Shown here one piece after another: positions 33,137 to 44,800 of a stretch of 64,000 nucleotides of DNA; the stretch's first letter is position 1; every line of letters begins with the position of its first letter. Source of the stretch: Calliopum simillimum (taxonomy: Eukaryota > Arthropoda > Insecta > Diptera > Lauxaniidae). The stretch is taken from assembly GCA_951812925.1 (NCBI GenBank), contig OX638371.1, forward strand, positions 112,739,124 through 112,803,123, given 5' to 3'. Made by a program: the position numbers and the translations under genes. The notes beneath the pieces were generated by a model, which made no database searches, was not told the DNA's origin, and was given only the letters and a program-made list of their open reading frames with translations.

Positions 33137-36100
33137 AACAAAATTACTCTTTATACACTTTCAATTTAAACCTCAGTAGTTTCGTACGCATTAAAACCTT
33201 TTTAAACAATAATGTTTCAACATTCTTAGTAGATACTGGAGCTGATACTTCGCTCATTAAAATTAAAAACATTAAAAACATTGCAAAAATTGACCAAACT
33301 AATAAGACTAATTTAAGTGGCATAGGACAAGGAACAATACAAACTATAGGAAAAATTGATACTGACTTACTAGTAGAAGATATATTAATAAAACACGATT
33401 TTAATGTTGTAGATGACAGTTTTGACATTCCTTCGGATGGTATATTAGGCTTGGACTTCATAAAAAAGTATAATTGTTTGCTAGACTATCAAGACAAAGA
33501 ATCTTGGTTAATAATTCGACCACATAACTTCCCAGAAGATATAGCTATTCCTCTGCGGTGTGCACCATTCACCAATTCAATTACACTACCTGCAAGGTCT
33601 GAAGTAATACGTCAAGTTAGTCTAAAATCTGAAGAAGAAGAAGCCTTGATTCCACATCAAGAGCTACAATATGGCGTTTATGTGGCTAGCGCAATTGTCT
33701 CCACGAAAAATCCATTTGTGCGAATCATAAACACAACTGAAAATAATATATTACTAAAAGATATAAAAATTCAAACAGAAAGTTTATCCGATTATGAAAT
33801 TGTAGTGCAAAAATCTACCACTCAATTACGTACGGAAGAACTTCTGTCAAAGTTATCTAAAAACTGTCCACCTTTTGTAAAACCACAAATTATTGAACTA
33901 TGTTCCAAATTTATCGATATTTTCGCTTTAGAAACCGATAAAATATCTGCAAATAATTTTTATAAGCAGAAGCTTAGATTAAAAGATGAATCACCAGTGT
34001 ATATTAAAAATTACAGAATACCATACGCCCAAAAAGATGAAGTCAATAGACAGGTTGATAAATTAATTACAGATAATCTTATAGAACCATCCACATCCGA
34101 ATATAACAGTCCTATACTTTTAGTACCGAAAAAATCATTACCAGGAAAATCTGAAAAGCGGTGGAGGTTAGTTGTTGATTACAGACAAATTAATAAAAAA
34201 TTGGCAGCTGACAAATTCCCTCTTCCTAGAATTGACGATATTCTTGACCAGCTCGGTCGTGCTAAATACTTCACTTGTCTTGATCTTATGTCTGGTTTCC
34301 ACCAAATTGAGCTAGAAAGAGATTCAAGAGACATAACATCATTTTCAACAGAGAAAGGCTCATTTCGCTTCACGCGCCTTCCTTATGGAATAAAAATAGC
34401 GCCAAATTCGTTTCAACGAATGATGACACTCGCTTTTTCTGGCTTAAGCCCATCTCAGGCATTCTTGTATATGGATGACTTGATTGTAATAGGTTGCTCA
34501 GAAAAGCACATGTTGAAAAATTTAAATGAAGTTTTTCAGATATGCCGAAATCGTAACATCAAACTTCATCCCGACAAATGTATTTTTTTTAGCCACGAAG
34601 TGACATATTTAGGACATAAGTGCACGGAGAATAGAATATTACCTGACGATAGCAAATATCACATTATTCAAGATTATCCAAGACCAAAAAACGGTGATGA
34701 ATCAAAAAGATTTGTCGCGTTTTGTAATTATTATAGGAAATTCATTCCCAATTTCGCAGAACATTCTAGACATTTGACACATCTGTGTAAAAAAAATATA
34801 AGTTTCGATTGGACTGCGCAATGTGAAGATTCTTTTCAGTACTTTAAAAAATCATTGTTGAGCCCAAAAATCCTCCAATATCCAAATTTCGAAAAATCAT
34901 TTTGTATTACTACAGATGCTAGTAAATTTGCATGCGGAGCAGTTTTAAGTCAAGAGTATGACGGAAAACAGTTACCTATTGCTTTTGCCTCTCGAAGTTT
35001 TACCAAAGGTGAAAGTAATAAGTCTACAATTGAACAAGAACTTGCTGCGATTCATTGGGCAATCAACCATTTTAAACCATACGTATACGGAAAAAAATTC
35101 TTGGTTAAAAGTGACCATAGACCATTGACATATCTATTCTCTATGAAAAATCCATCGTCGAAGCTGACTAGGATGAGGTTGGATTTGGAAGAGTACGATT
35201 TCGTTGTTGAATATATCAAGGGAAATGCAAATTACATTGCTGACGCATTATCTAGAATAGACTTTAACTGCATAAAAAACATAACTAATACTAACAACAA
35301 TATATTGAAAGTAACGACAAGGTCAAAATCTAATAAAAGTAATCAATTAAGTAAGCAATTCAATAAAAGTAGTCCGACAGAAAATCCTAAAGTATATGAA
35401 GCACTTAATATAAAAGAAGTGAATAAATACGTTAAGCTAAAATTTGAATTAAAAACTTATCCCAAGTGCCTTCTTAAAATAGGTAAAAGAATTTTAGCCG
35501 ATATCGATATGAATGATATTATTATTCATGGAAAAATTGATCTAAAACAATTATTTCCAAAGCTTGATCAAGTAGCTAGTAATAATAACATTCAAAAGAT
35601 ACAAGTATCACTAAATGATACAATATTTAACAAAATACGATTAGATGAATTTAAAACAATCGGTAATAAATTGTTAAAATATGCACGAATTGCGTTAACG
35701 CCAAAAGTAGAAATTATTAAATCTGGTGATGAAAAACTTAAATTGCTTAAAAAATACCATGATGACCCCGTATTTGGTGGCCACCCCGGAGTCACACGGT
35801 TATTAAACAAACTAAAACAATATTATTATTGGAAAAATATGACCTCTGACGTACGAAAATATATAAAAAAATGTGAGAACTGCCAACTTAATAAAACTTT
35901 ACCAAAAATAAAAGAACCAATGGTGATTACGGCTACGCCAACTAAAGCGTTTGATGTAGTGCAAATTGACACTATTGGTCCATTACCAATAACTCAAAAT
36001 GGCAACGAATATGCAATAACAATTATTTGTGATTTGACTAAATATCTTGTAACAATACCAGTTCCTAATAAGAGTGCCAAAACCATTGCTAAAGCCATTT

Positions 36101-36765
36101 TCGAAAACTTCATATTAATTTACGGACCAATGAAAAAACTTTTAACGGATATGGGTACTGAGTACAAAAATAAAATTATGACGGAACTTTGCGACCTATT
36201 AAAGATTGAAAAAGCAACTTCAACTGCTTATCATCATCAGACATTGGGGACCGTAGAGCGATGTCATAGGACATTTAACGAGTATGTCCGTTCTTATATA
36301 GCATCAGCACGTAACGATTGGGATATATGGTTACAATATTTTTCATATTGCTATAATACGACCCCATCAACGGTTCACAATTATTGTCCGTTTGAGTTAA
36401 TTTTTGGTAAAATTCCTAATATTGAATTTTTAAATGAAGGAAAAATAGACCCACTTTATAATGTGGATGCCTATTGTAAAGAAATAAAATATAGGTTACA
36501 AGTGTCTCACGAAAGAGCGCAAAAACTTATAAATGATTTGAAAAAGAAACAAAAAATAAGCTATGATACTAATATAAATACAATTAATATAGATATAGGA
36601 GATCTAGTAGTAGTGGATAATCCTGCTGGACATAAATTAGATAGTTTGTATATGGGCCCTTTTAGAGTAATAGGAATAGGTGATAATAATAACTGTACTA
36701 TTATCGACAAAAATAACAAAATTGTAGAAATTCATAAAAACAGATTACGGAAATATTACCAGTAG
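33091..36765 (+). CDS. pol: pol polyprotein: protease, reverse transcriptase, RNase H, integrase
   Basis: The open frame starts after a stop at 33,088-33,090 and gives up to 1,224 residues. No start codon is needed if it is made by -1 frameshifting from gag (gag frame to pol frame is -1). Domains, counting from 33,091: aspartic protease with FLVDTGADTSLIK (active Asp about residue 48); reverse transcriptase with YRIPYA, WRLVVDYRQIN, LDLMSGFHQIEL, FTRLPYGIKIAP and the catalytic YMDD (about 460-463); RNase H with DASKFACGAV (Asp about 609), QELAAIHWA, SDHRPL and DALSRID; integrase with zinc-binding H...H...CENC (His about 890, Cys about 928), catalytic Asp 960, Asp 1020 and Glu 1056 (D,D35E spacing), and a GPY/F-type motif YMGPFRVIG near 1189. 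It ends HKNRLRKYYQ. All catalytic residues inspected are present, and no stop or frameshift was found. No chromodomain and no env follow. Confidence 0.95.
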   Translation, partial: FGKRRKSLECSAAELKQNYSLYTFNLNLSSFVRIKTFLNNNVSTFLVDTGADTSLIKIKNIKNIAKIDQTNKTNLSGIGQGTIQTIGKIDTDLLVEDILIKHDFNVVDDSFDIPSDGILGLDFIKKYNCLLDYQDKESWLIIRPHNFPEDIAIPLRCAPFTNSITLPARSEVIRQVSLKSEEEEALIPHQELQYGVYVASAIVSTKNPFVRIINTTENNILLKDIKIQTESLSDYEIVVQKSTTQLRTEELLSKLSKNCPPFVKPQIIELCSKFIDIFALETDKISANNFYKQKLRLKDESPVYIKNYRIPYAQKDEVNRQVDKLITDNLIEPSTSEYNSPILLVPKKSLPGKSEKRWRLVVDYRQINKKLAADKFPLPRIDDILDQLGRAKYFTCLDLMSGFHQIELERDSRDITSFSTEKGSFRFTRLPYGIKIAPNSFQRMMTLAFSGLSPSQAFLYMDDLIVIGCSEKHMLKNLNEVFQICRNRNIKLHPDKCIFFSHEVTYLGHKCTENRILPDDSKYHIIQDYPRPKNGDESKRFVAFCNYYRKFIPNFAEHSRHLTHLCKKNISFDWTAQCEDSFQYFKKSLLSPKILQYPNFEKSFCITTDASKFACGAVLSQEYDGKQLPIAFASRSFTKGESNKSTIEQELAAIHWAINHFKPYVYGKKFLVKSDHRPLTYLFSMKNPSSKLTRMRLDLEEYDFVVEYIKGNANYIADALSRIDFNCIKNITNTNNNILKVTTRSKSNKSNQLSKQFNKSSPTENPKVYEALNIKEVNKYVKLKFELKTYPKCLLKIGKRILADIDMNDIIIHGKIDLKQLFPKLDQVASNNNIQKIQVSLNDTIFNKIRLDEFKTIGNKLLKYARIALTPKVEIIKSGDEKLKLLKKYHDDPVFGGHPGVTRLLNKLKQYYYWKNMTSDVRKYIKKCENCQLNKTLPKIKEPMVITATPTKAFDVVQIDTIGPLPITQNGNEYAITIICDLTKYLVTIPVPNKSAKTIAKAIFENFILIYGPMKKLLTDMGTEYKNKIMTELCDLLKIEKATSTAYHHQTLGTVERCHRTFNEYVRSYIASARNDWDIWLQYFSYCYNTTPSTVHNYCPFELIFGKIPNIEFLNEGKIDPLYNVDAYCKEIKYRLQVSHERAQKLINDLKKKQKISYDTNINTINIDIGDLVVVDNPAGHKLDSLYMGPFRVIGIGDNNNCTIIDKNNKIVEIHKNRLRKYYQ
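33094..33109 (+). promoter_or_regulatory. candidate -1 frameshift sites in the gag/pol overlap
   Basis: Within the 46-nt overlap the only run-like slippery sites are G-GAA-AAC (33,094-33,100) and C-GAA-AAT (33,103-33,109), written in the gag frame. Neither is a canonical X-XXY-YYZ heptamer, but both allow the second tRNA to re-pair on AAA after a -1 slip. I did not identify a downstream pseudoknot by eye. Confidence 0.4.
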
Positions 36766-37067
36766 ATTTAAGTTAAATATATTTTTGGAATTTAAAAAAT
36801 ATTAAATTCAATAATTCAACCGAAGAATATTATTAATAAGCTACAAAATATCTTAATACAATATATATAATTAAGATATCTTAGTTTGTATCGTTAAGAA
36901 TAATTTTAAGATGAACTGGTACCAGCTTTTCTTTTCTTTCTTTTGTAAAAAAAAAACAAAAAAAAAACTATGTGAATACTTTTAAATATTTTTTGTAAAT
37001 ATATACTTTGTATACTAAGTTCTTACTTAATATAATAAAAACAAACATTAAATAGCTACAATCTCCT
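36766..37067 (+). other. 3' untranslated region, no env
   Basis: AT-rich sequence between the pol stop and the polypurine tract. No open frame with a signal peptide or transmembrane segment is present, so the element has no envelope gene. Confidence 0.7.
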
Positions 37068-37078
37068 AAAAAGGGAGG
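37068..37078 (+). promoter_or_regulatory. polypurine tract
   Basis: AAAAAGGGAGG immediately before the 3' LTR, the expected primer for plus-strand DNA synthesis. Confidence 0.9.
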
Positions 37079-37233
37079 TGTAGAGTATCAATGATCAATA
37101 ATTATATTTATCGATTGTAGCATATGTATGTATGTATTATTGATGACAGCTCTATAGTGATCATCTCACTAAATAATTATAATAAAGTTTAGTTTGAACT
37201 CTTAACTCAACTAGTGCGGTTTCAATTATTACA
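37079..37233 (+). repeat. 3' LTR (155 bp)
   Basis: Identical to the 5' LTR over its full length. The polyadenylation signal AATAAA is at 37,181-37,186. It is followed by the ATAT duplication at 37,234-37,237. Confidence 0.95.
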
Positions 37234-37237
37234 ATAT

Positions 37238-37829
37238 GTACTTACAAATGTTCTTGAAAGGAAAGGAAAAAACATTATGTTAGCAGAATTAAAGATAAAT
37301 ATATTTTAAAATATGAAGCAATCCACGCCTAGTGCACCAGCTCAAAACTTTTTTTCTGCGATTTCGCTCAAATTTGGCAATATGGTAGATCTGGTGTGCA
37401 AGATCAACAATCTGGGAGCATTTGGTCCTAATACTATAATAATGAAAAGGGTGTTTTTTCAAAAATTTATAGCTTACACTTAAGTTTGTAAATTGATGAA
37501 TCTAAGTTACTAGTCCCATTTATTTTGAAGTGTTCTTTTTATAAAAAAAAAAAATATTTCTTGGTGAAAAAAATTTTTTACACTTAAAAATACTTTTGCA
37601 TTTTTTTTAAAATACCCCCTTTGGTTTTTTTTTTAAAGTACTTTTAATTAAATTATAATTTATAAGCTTTCAAATGATGTATGACTCAAGATGGGATTCG
37701 GACGTTAAATGGGAGTTTTTTGCTTTTGAACGCCCGCGGAAGGCAAAAATCTTTTTTTACTCTAGAGAAAAGCGTCTCACGAAAAAAGTGTAAAAAAAGG
37801 GAAAAAAATTTAAAATATGAATTTTAAAG
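37238..37829. other. no gene seen
   Basis: AT-rich DNA with long A/T runs. A phrase GAAAAGCGTCTCACGAAAAAAG at about 37,768 resembles part of the palindromes at 27,962 and 46,537, so an arm of that family may lie here. Confidence 0.4.
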
Positions 37830-38100
37830 GTCCAAAACTTGGCGAAATAGCTTTAAGCCCTATAAACACTTTGAGAAAGCTAATACAATTATCTAAAAGT
37901 TTTTCATAGAAAAGTTTTCTTTAAAAAGCTACGGTGAGCCGAAATTTTTTTTTGTAAAACAGGTCAGAAAATCAGTTTTAACCCTATAGCTCCTCAGTGG
38001 TATATTTTAGACCCCCCAAACAAGTGCAATTTTTTGTTAGTCTAAACCTCCTCTATCACCTTTCAGAAGCTTTGTAAACTTATGCGATATACCTTATAAA
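37830..38100 (-). repeat. copy of the AGGGTGTATC repeat family (single arm)
   Basis: Contains GGTCCAAAACTTGGCGAAAT, AGCTACGGTGAGCC, CAGAAAATCAGTTTTAACCC, TATAGCTCCTCAG and CAATTTTTTGTTAGTC, in the same order as the right arm of the element at 14,200-15,438 and inverted relative to 63,436-63,720. Confidence 0.65.
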
Positions 38101-38213
38101 TATAAACATTCGAAGAAGAATTCGTTTTGTCGGCAAAATGTCTCTTTTTACTTATAAGGAATCCAATGAAAAAAAAAAAAAAAACCTGGAAAGCATAAAA
38201 TTAGAGTTCGACC

Positions 38214-38762
38214 GATTAATCGGCTTCGGCCACCTTCGGCCAAAAAAACGCCTTCGGCCACACATTCGGCCTTCGGCCAAAAATAAGCCGAATGTTTGGC
38301 CGAAGCCGAATGTTTGCAACTTCAAGCATAAAGCAACTTGTTGATTAAAAAAAAAAAAAAACTGAGAAATCGAGTGCTAAAGGTCAAGAAAATACCTTTA
38401 AATAGAATAAAATTTGTACGAAAACAACTTATGCAAATTTTCTGAGCTAAAAAATCGTGTATCAAATAAGGGAAAACATTTTGCAAAAACCTTTTGCACC
38501 TAATATCTCACAAAGGGACCACTTCTCAAGATCCATTCCCGTTAAGGCTTATCTGAACAATGCAAAATCGGCGCTAAGTGTGTTATATTTGGCCTGATAA
38601 TGCCTTAAATGCTACAAATTGAATATACCCTGAGAGTAGGGTATAAAAATATAAAATAAATGAACCTTCGGCTTCGGCTTCGGCTTCGGCCGAAGGTTAT
38701 AAAAAAACCGATTAATCGGCTACGGCTTCGGCTTCGGCCAAAAAGCGACCTTCGGTCGGACA
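38214..38762. repeat. TTCGGC hexamer-rich repeat, two blocks
   Basis: Blocks at 38,214-38,310 and 38,666-38,760 consist of CTTCGGC/GGCCGAAG repeats. Each includes the phrase ACCGATTAATCGGCT with a TTCGGCTTCGGC run. The intervening 350 bp is ordinary AT-rich DNA with TACCCTGAGAGTAGGGTA, a 9-bp hairpin, at about 38,626. Confidence 0.65.
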
Positions 38763-38861
38763 CTACATAAAATGCTTGGAATCCTCCAGAAAGTATGTGT
38801 GATGATCAAATGGTACTGGAGCATAGTCCTCTCGCATTATTTATGTCACATATCGGTACTA

Positions 38862-39315
38862 CGCAGCAAAAAGTTTGGGTGTAAAATTCAAAGCAAATTG
38901 GACGGAATACAGATCCACACTAAAATTGGTATAAAATCTATACTTTAATTTGGTATACAAACCGTTTATGCTTGTTCGTATAAAATGTATACACATAAAG
39001 TATTAACACAACTTAAACTATTTTGGTTTTAATTTTATAGTGTCACTATATAAAAATCTTTTATACTTTTTTTGTATTAAATTTATATAGAAGTTCATAT
39101 AAAAGTATTTTAAACGTTTTGTTAAAAGATTTTATACAATTTTGGTATAAAATTTATAGTTCATAACAATTTTGGTTTAGAAGTTAAACGCTTTTGGTTC
39201 AGAATAACTTAATAGAAAAAAATTGTTTAAATTATATGAAATATTGGAATACATAAGTTTATAAAAACAAATGGTATAAATAAGTTTATACTTTATGCCT
39301 TAACTTTTTGCTGTG
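38862..39315. mobile_element. TA-flanked MITE (CRCAGCAAAAAGTT ends)
   Basis: CGCAGCAAAAAGTT at the left and AACTTTTTGCTGTG at the right, bordered by TA on both sides (38,860-38,861 and 39,316-39,317). The interior is rich in GGTATAAA and TTTATACC words in both orientations. No ORF. Probably a Tc1/mariner-type MITE. Confidence 0.7.
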
Positions 39316-39317
39316 TA

Positions 39318-41764
39318 CAATATTGCCAAATTTGAGCTCAATCGGTCACAAAAACTTTTTCAACTGATATACTTACTTGGCGTGGTGTTTTACTTCTTAT
39401 ACGTAATAATATGGCTGATGGCATTAGAAAATAATGAATATTTTATATTTTTGTATGTATATAGTTATCTTTTTAAGACGTGATAGAAAGCCACAGTTCT
39501 TTCGAGTTAAATGCCACAATATTCAAGTCCGTTTTTATTTCCTTTTGTTGTAATCTTCTCGTACCAATACGTCGATAAAACAATTGCAGTTACCATTTAT
39601 GTAAAATGGTCATATTAAAAAGCACACAATTTCATGAAAATTACATTTATATAATGGAATATACATATAAATGTTTGCATAAATTCGATTAACATACAAA
39701 CATTTGGTGGACAAAAAAGTTCAAATTACTTTCTGTGAAAATTATTGGTCGCGGTGCGTCCAAAATAAAAAGCATCAAGACCAGCTGCAAACGACTACAT
39801 TTATGATGATTTTTCAATTTACTGCATTTAAAACTTTTGTGATTTGATTTTCATTTTATTTTTTTATTGTTGGCGGTTATAAAATAAGGGAAGCGATTTG
39901 CTTAATCTTGAATAAACAGAAAGTTGAAATGTGGAAATGGTTTTTGTAGAATATAATAGGCATCAAAGTATTGTCCAGATCGAAACAAAATAACTGAGCA
40001 TTTGTTAAATATGGCAGTCCTTACATCTCGAATAGACTACTTTGGTTGCGATGCCGATGAATTTCAAGGACGCGTCACTTTCCGTTACATAAGAGTTTAT
40101 TTGTGCGATATATAGAAATACTTATTTTAAATGGACTATAGCTGAGCAAAAAATTAAATAAATTTCAAAAGCTTGAACTTGGAAAAACTACAATAACAAA
40201 ATTTCTCGGTATGAGGAAAACTTTTGTTCACAATTTCGCAATGTCTTAACAAGAACAAAAACAAAACAAATTATGAGAAGGACTTTTATCAACTTTACGT
40301 TGATTTTGCATGCCATTTTAAAGAGTCCAACAATTTGTTTTTAAGTCTGACAATAAATAATGTAAAAGAATTAAATTATGATTTATACGTAGAAATTCTT
40401 TATATTTAAGGCCAAAACTCGACATTTCTTAAGTTAAATTTGTTATAAAATTTATTTAAGTGCACAAACCAATGTACCAAAAACAAAAGCCGTAAACATT
40501 TTAGCCAGTTTTTTTTCATTTCAGAACAGTTTGGCAGACAAAAACATATTTGCTCACAAAATATGAAGAACTATTAATAAATAAATGTTAGAGTGGCTCA
40601 AAATTATTCAATATTTTCAAATCGAGCGAACCTTTTAAAATTTTAAAAATCATACGATCTTAAGTACACAAAAACGAATTGTTTGTATCACTGTATGTTC
40701 CTTATAGACTCCCAAACGGCTGGACTGATCACCGGGAATATTTATATTTATAAGTTTTTGGGTACGGCGCGTGTTTCTGTATCATTAGTTTTTTCGGTTT
40801 TTTTTCACCCAAGGGTCTCTTTTAGGATGTCGGAACCAAAAATTTTTGACTTTTTACGACATTTTCACCCAACGGTCCCCCTTAGATGGCGGATCCAAAA
40901 ATTAAAATTTCTTTTTTAATTTTCGTTTTTTCGTGTTTTATACGTGTTTCATGAATTTTTAGCAAATTTTAGAGGAAACAATTTTTTTGCAATAAGAGGT
41001 TATCTTAGAGGTCGGAAACAAATTTTTTTTTTCGTATTTTTCGTTTTTCCAAAAAAAAAAAAATAATTTATCATATCTCTGAAAATATTAAACAGACATG
41101 GATGAGATTTCGTATATGTATTAAGAGTATCGGGGAAAATAATGTCCAAGGGAAAAATGGGCCGGTCCACGTCCTTCAAAAGCGTCATATCTCTGAAACT
41201 ATTTAACGCACAAAGATGATATTTGGTATGTAAATAAATTGCATCGGGAAAATTTACATATTTTGATTTAATTCAATTGGAAATGCCTCGGCCTCTGTAC
41301 AAGAGAAATTGTAGCGATAAAACTACAATATTGTTTTGTATTAATCTAACTGTATCTTGGTAATTATATTTCGGACATTTTGGAGTCTTCGCAAAATTGA
41401 AAATATTCAACCACTCTTATAAAGATGTGCTGATGTGAGCTTAAAATGTAATTTCTATAAAAAAAAACTACTTTAAATCAATTGCAAGTGCAGTTGAGTT
41501 GAATGAATTGTTGTTAACTCACATATGTAAGTGTGCACTTCATTCGATAAGGGTTTTTCTGAAGAAAACTATTCTTTGTCAAGTTCATTGTTTGTCAACA
41601 TCCTGAGTATTACAGTAAATGAAATTGTTAGTTTGTTCGAAATGATAGACGTAGGCGTTGAAATATTAATACCATGATTATATCTTTTGAAATGCAAAAT
41701 TTCATTCGAATTAAACTTACCAACGCTTTTGGTATACTATGCACCCATATACACATATGTAAAG
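39318..41764. other. no gene seen
   Basis: AT-rich DNA. 40,690-41,290 looks like a decayed dispersed repeat: ACGGCTGGACTGATCACCGG, two TTTTCACCCAASGGTC phrases at about 40,803 and 40,861, and two CATATCTCTGAAA phrases at about 41,072 and 41,188. The frames here (for example 40,683-40,919) are not recognisable. Confidence 0.4.
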
Positions 41765-41850
41765 GATGTATTCCATAAGGTTATGAAGGGAGGTGATAGG
41801 GGAGGATTAGTCTAAAATTTACATCTGAGGATTTATAGGGTTCTCAGTGT
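41765..41850 (+). repeat. fragment of the AGGGTGTATC repeat family
   Basis: GGATGTATTCCATAAGG, GGGAGGTGATAGGGGAGG and TTAGTCTAAAATTTACATC, then TGAGGATTTATAGGGTT, follow the order of the family seen at 14,200 and 63,436. A separate GGGCGTGACAACGCCCA hairpin follows at about 41,944. Confidence 0.5.
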
Positions 41851-44800
41851 GCCAAACGGCTCCGTTTTGAATATGTAACGGGTTGCCTTTCTCGTATTTT
41901 GTATCCGTTACTCACGCGTTTGTGGCAGAATTCGTCAATTTATGGGCGTGACAACGCCCACTTTCAAAAAAGCCATAGTCCTAAGCACTACCATTACGAA
42001 AAAAATTAGCTATTGATCACCCTGTGCTATATTGAACCAACTGTACAAACCAAACACCTTATGATAAAAAGAAACAGCGAGGGTAACTGAGAGTGTAATG
42101 TCAAGTAGCTGCAACCGAAAGCAACAAAAAGTTGAATTTATCATTTGTTTGAAAGCCAATATCGGAAAGGTCAAAGCAATAATGTAGTTTTAGGATTTTT
42201 CTCTAAGATTGCAAAAAAAATTTAAAAAAGATCTCGTTGCAATAATTTTTCTCTATCACGTCTAGCATCCGAGAAATTCTTGCTTTAAATTCGCAGAAAA
42301 TGCTATTTTCATACAAATCTATAGTGAAAATGGATCATTACTTTCTGAGATGTCATCCGTTAAAGAAAAGGTATCCATAAAAAAATTTAATATAGTTCCT
42401 AAGAGCCTGTTTCCACCGAAGAATTATGAAGCGGCTTAGCCATAACTCACCTCATTCATCATGTATTTAACGTCAAATAAATCTGAAAATTGTCGTTAAA
42501 CACTATACGAATCTTGTTAGAAACTTCACAAAAACGCAACGTACTTTAAAGCGTTATTTTAAATGGGTGGCGTGTTTGAAATTTGAGATTTGTCACTGTT
42601 TTAAGAAATGAATGTCCTGATGCAGAGCGCAACTTTCCAAAAACCTTTGATGCAGAACTTCAGCATTTTTTAATATGTACTTAAAACAATTCTGCCAAAA
42701 TTGAAGTTATCGACTGAGTCAAAATATTTTGTTAAAATTCTAACAATAAGCCAAGAAACATATTCCAGAACTACTTTTTTTGTGGTGACTCACCTTATAG
42801 TACGCGTATAAACTTGAAGTGAAACTGTTATTTATGTGAAAACAGCTATGGCAAAAATGTTTCAAATTTTAACATCTGACAAAACCACGAAACCACCAAA
42901 AACTCTAGCAGCTTTGATTTCGAAGTTTATTTTATTTTGCACATACTTACCTGCTGAACTAAAACAAAAGTATTTGACGTATTTTAAGGGTTTGAAAGTT
43001 TGAGGGTAAAATACCATTTCATATATTACAGGTATTCAATTTTATTGCCAGCTTCCATGTATTGTAAATCATAAAATATTCAAGTAAATAAACAAAATTT
43101 ACTTTTATTGCATATTTTGAATGTAACAAAACTATACGCGTGTTTTCATAAATAATTCAAAATGAAATGAACGGAATGAATCTAAGAGTCAAAATGTCTT
43201 TTAAACGTCCTTGCCTGAGACATTAATGAATATTCACAAGGACACGTAATACCTATTGGGAAGATGCTGCCTGCCTGCCTGCCCGCCTGCCTGAGTGACG
43301 TGAATGAACGCAGTCAGTCAACAATTAAAGAAACGGCAACGAAAATGTTAAGCACCTTAACAGTTGGTTGTGGCATTAATTTGTATGCTAAGCTCTTTGT
43401 TCTTTCTTTGTATGACGTCAGTGGTGGCATTAAGGGTATGTACGAGTACTGCAAACGGAAATATCTCGTACGATATCAGACAACACTGCGTGGTAATTAA
43501 AGAAATGGCGGCTGAGCAATGTAATTATGCAGATTTTTCTATTTTTTTGTTTGCTTCTTTTTCAAATCGAACTTAAGTAGGAAATTGAAACGCTTTCTCT
43601 CTCTCTTGTCATTCCATAGACAAATACAAATGAATCGCAATTAGGCTTCTAAGTAAGTGATTATATTGAGTTTACATCATTTGGCGTAATCCGGAAGTGA
43701 AAAAAAATCAATCAAAATTAATATACTAATCGATCGCTTATAGTTGAGTGGCGCATTAACTCAATCGAATTGAATGGCATCATTAAATTGAATACCTCCG
43801 AAATGCTTTGAAATAGAAAACAAGTTTGATGTTCTAAGTGTTTTATGTTCTTATTGTGAAAAGCTGGGTTGTGTTCCATGTTACACGAATTATGGTTTGC
43901 GCATGCAGAATTAACTCTTCTGTTATTAGGTTATTAAGATTTAACGATAAATTTCATTTCAACTAAGTGCAACTTAATGAAGTCAGTCAAGAAATACTAT
44001 CATTTAATCTAAAACTTTACAGGAAAATGTTAATAAGGTGATGGTACTAACGTCACTTATAAGTGCATTTCATACTCATGAGCTTTATCTTATGTAAAAG
44101 GGAATTTTATTAAACTCTCAGTTTTACGAACCATTAAAACATTCTCCGCATGTAATATTATATGTTTAACCCATAGATGCGCTAACGAATCTTGAGAATT
44201 GAAATTTCGTGCAATTTTTTTATTGTGAAATACCTGCATAATACATGGTTTATACTTTAGATATTTTACTTAGTTCACTTCTTATGAAATTTTGTGTTTG
44301 TTTTGCTGTGGTATGATAAAACTTTTTTAAAAAAAATTTCTCAGGAATATTAATAATATTTTCGTTAGTGTAAACACTTAAATTAATCCATAATTCAATA
44401 TCTTTGACATACAAAATTTAACACACGGCTCAATCGTTGTGTAATCGATTAAGATTTGGTTTGACATTTCCGAGTTTTTGAAAATTGGTGAAAATTTAGT
44501 TTTTGACAAACATATCGTCCCCTTTCGATGATAACAACGGTACTACAAACTTTTTTTAATTTTAACTTTTATCGGAAAATTGTCAGAGGCCTTCACATAA
44601 CGTATTGACAAATTTTTTCGAAGGTTAAAAAAAATTGCAGTTACGTAGTTAAGGCTGAAAGGGGGCGATATGACTGTGGTAAAATAATTTTCCGAAAGTC
44701 CAACAAAATCCAAGATGGCGGCCATTGGAAAATCAATGCAACTTTTGTATACTCACATAGAAAATTCATAGCTCCTCGGCTTTTTATTCGATTTTGATGA

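Larger units (their letters stand above)
30891..37233 (+). mobile_element. intact Ty3/gypsy LTR retrotransposon (6,343 bp)
   Basis: Complete element: 5' LTR, primer-binding site, 0.9-kb leader, gag, protease-reverse transcriptase-RNase H-integrase, polypurine tract, 3' LTR. The two LTRs (155 bp each) are identical by direct comparison, so insertion is recent. There is no env frame: only 313 bp separate pol from the 3' LTR. The order RT-RNase H-integrase and the GPF motif after the integrase core place it in Ty3/gypsy (Metaviridae-type). The lack of env and a possible tRNA-Arg primer recall the mdg1/412 group of fly elements, which is an inference. Both ORFs are free of stops, so the copy may be autonomous. 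Confidence 0.95.

Noticed and set aside
33144..33461. Minus-strand frames over gag/pol
   Set aside because: Shadows of the intact gag and pol frames.
36766..37078. Possible env gene of the LTR element
   Set aside because: Only about 0.3 kb, AT-rich, no open frame with signal peptide or membrane segment.
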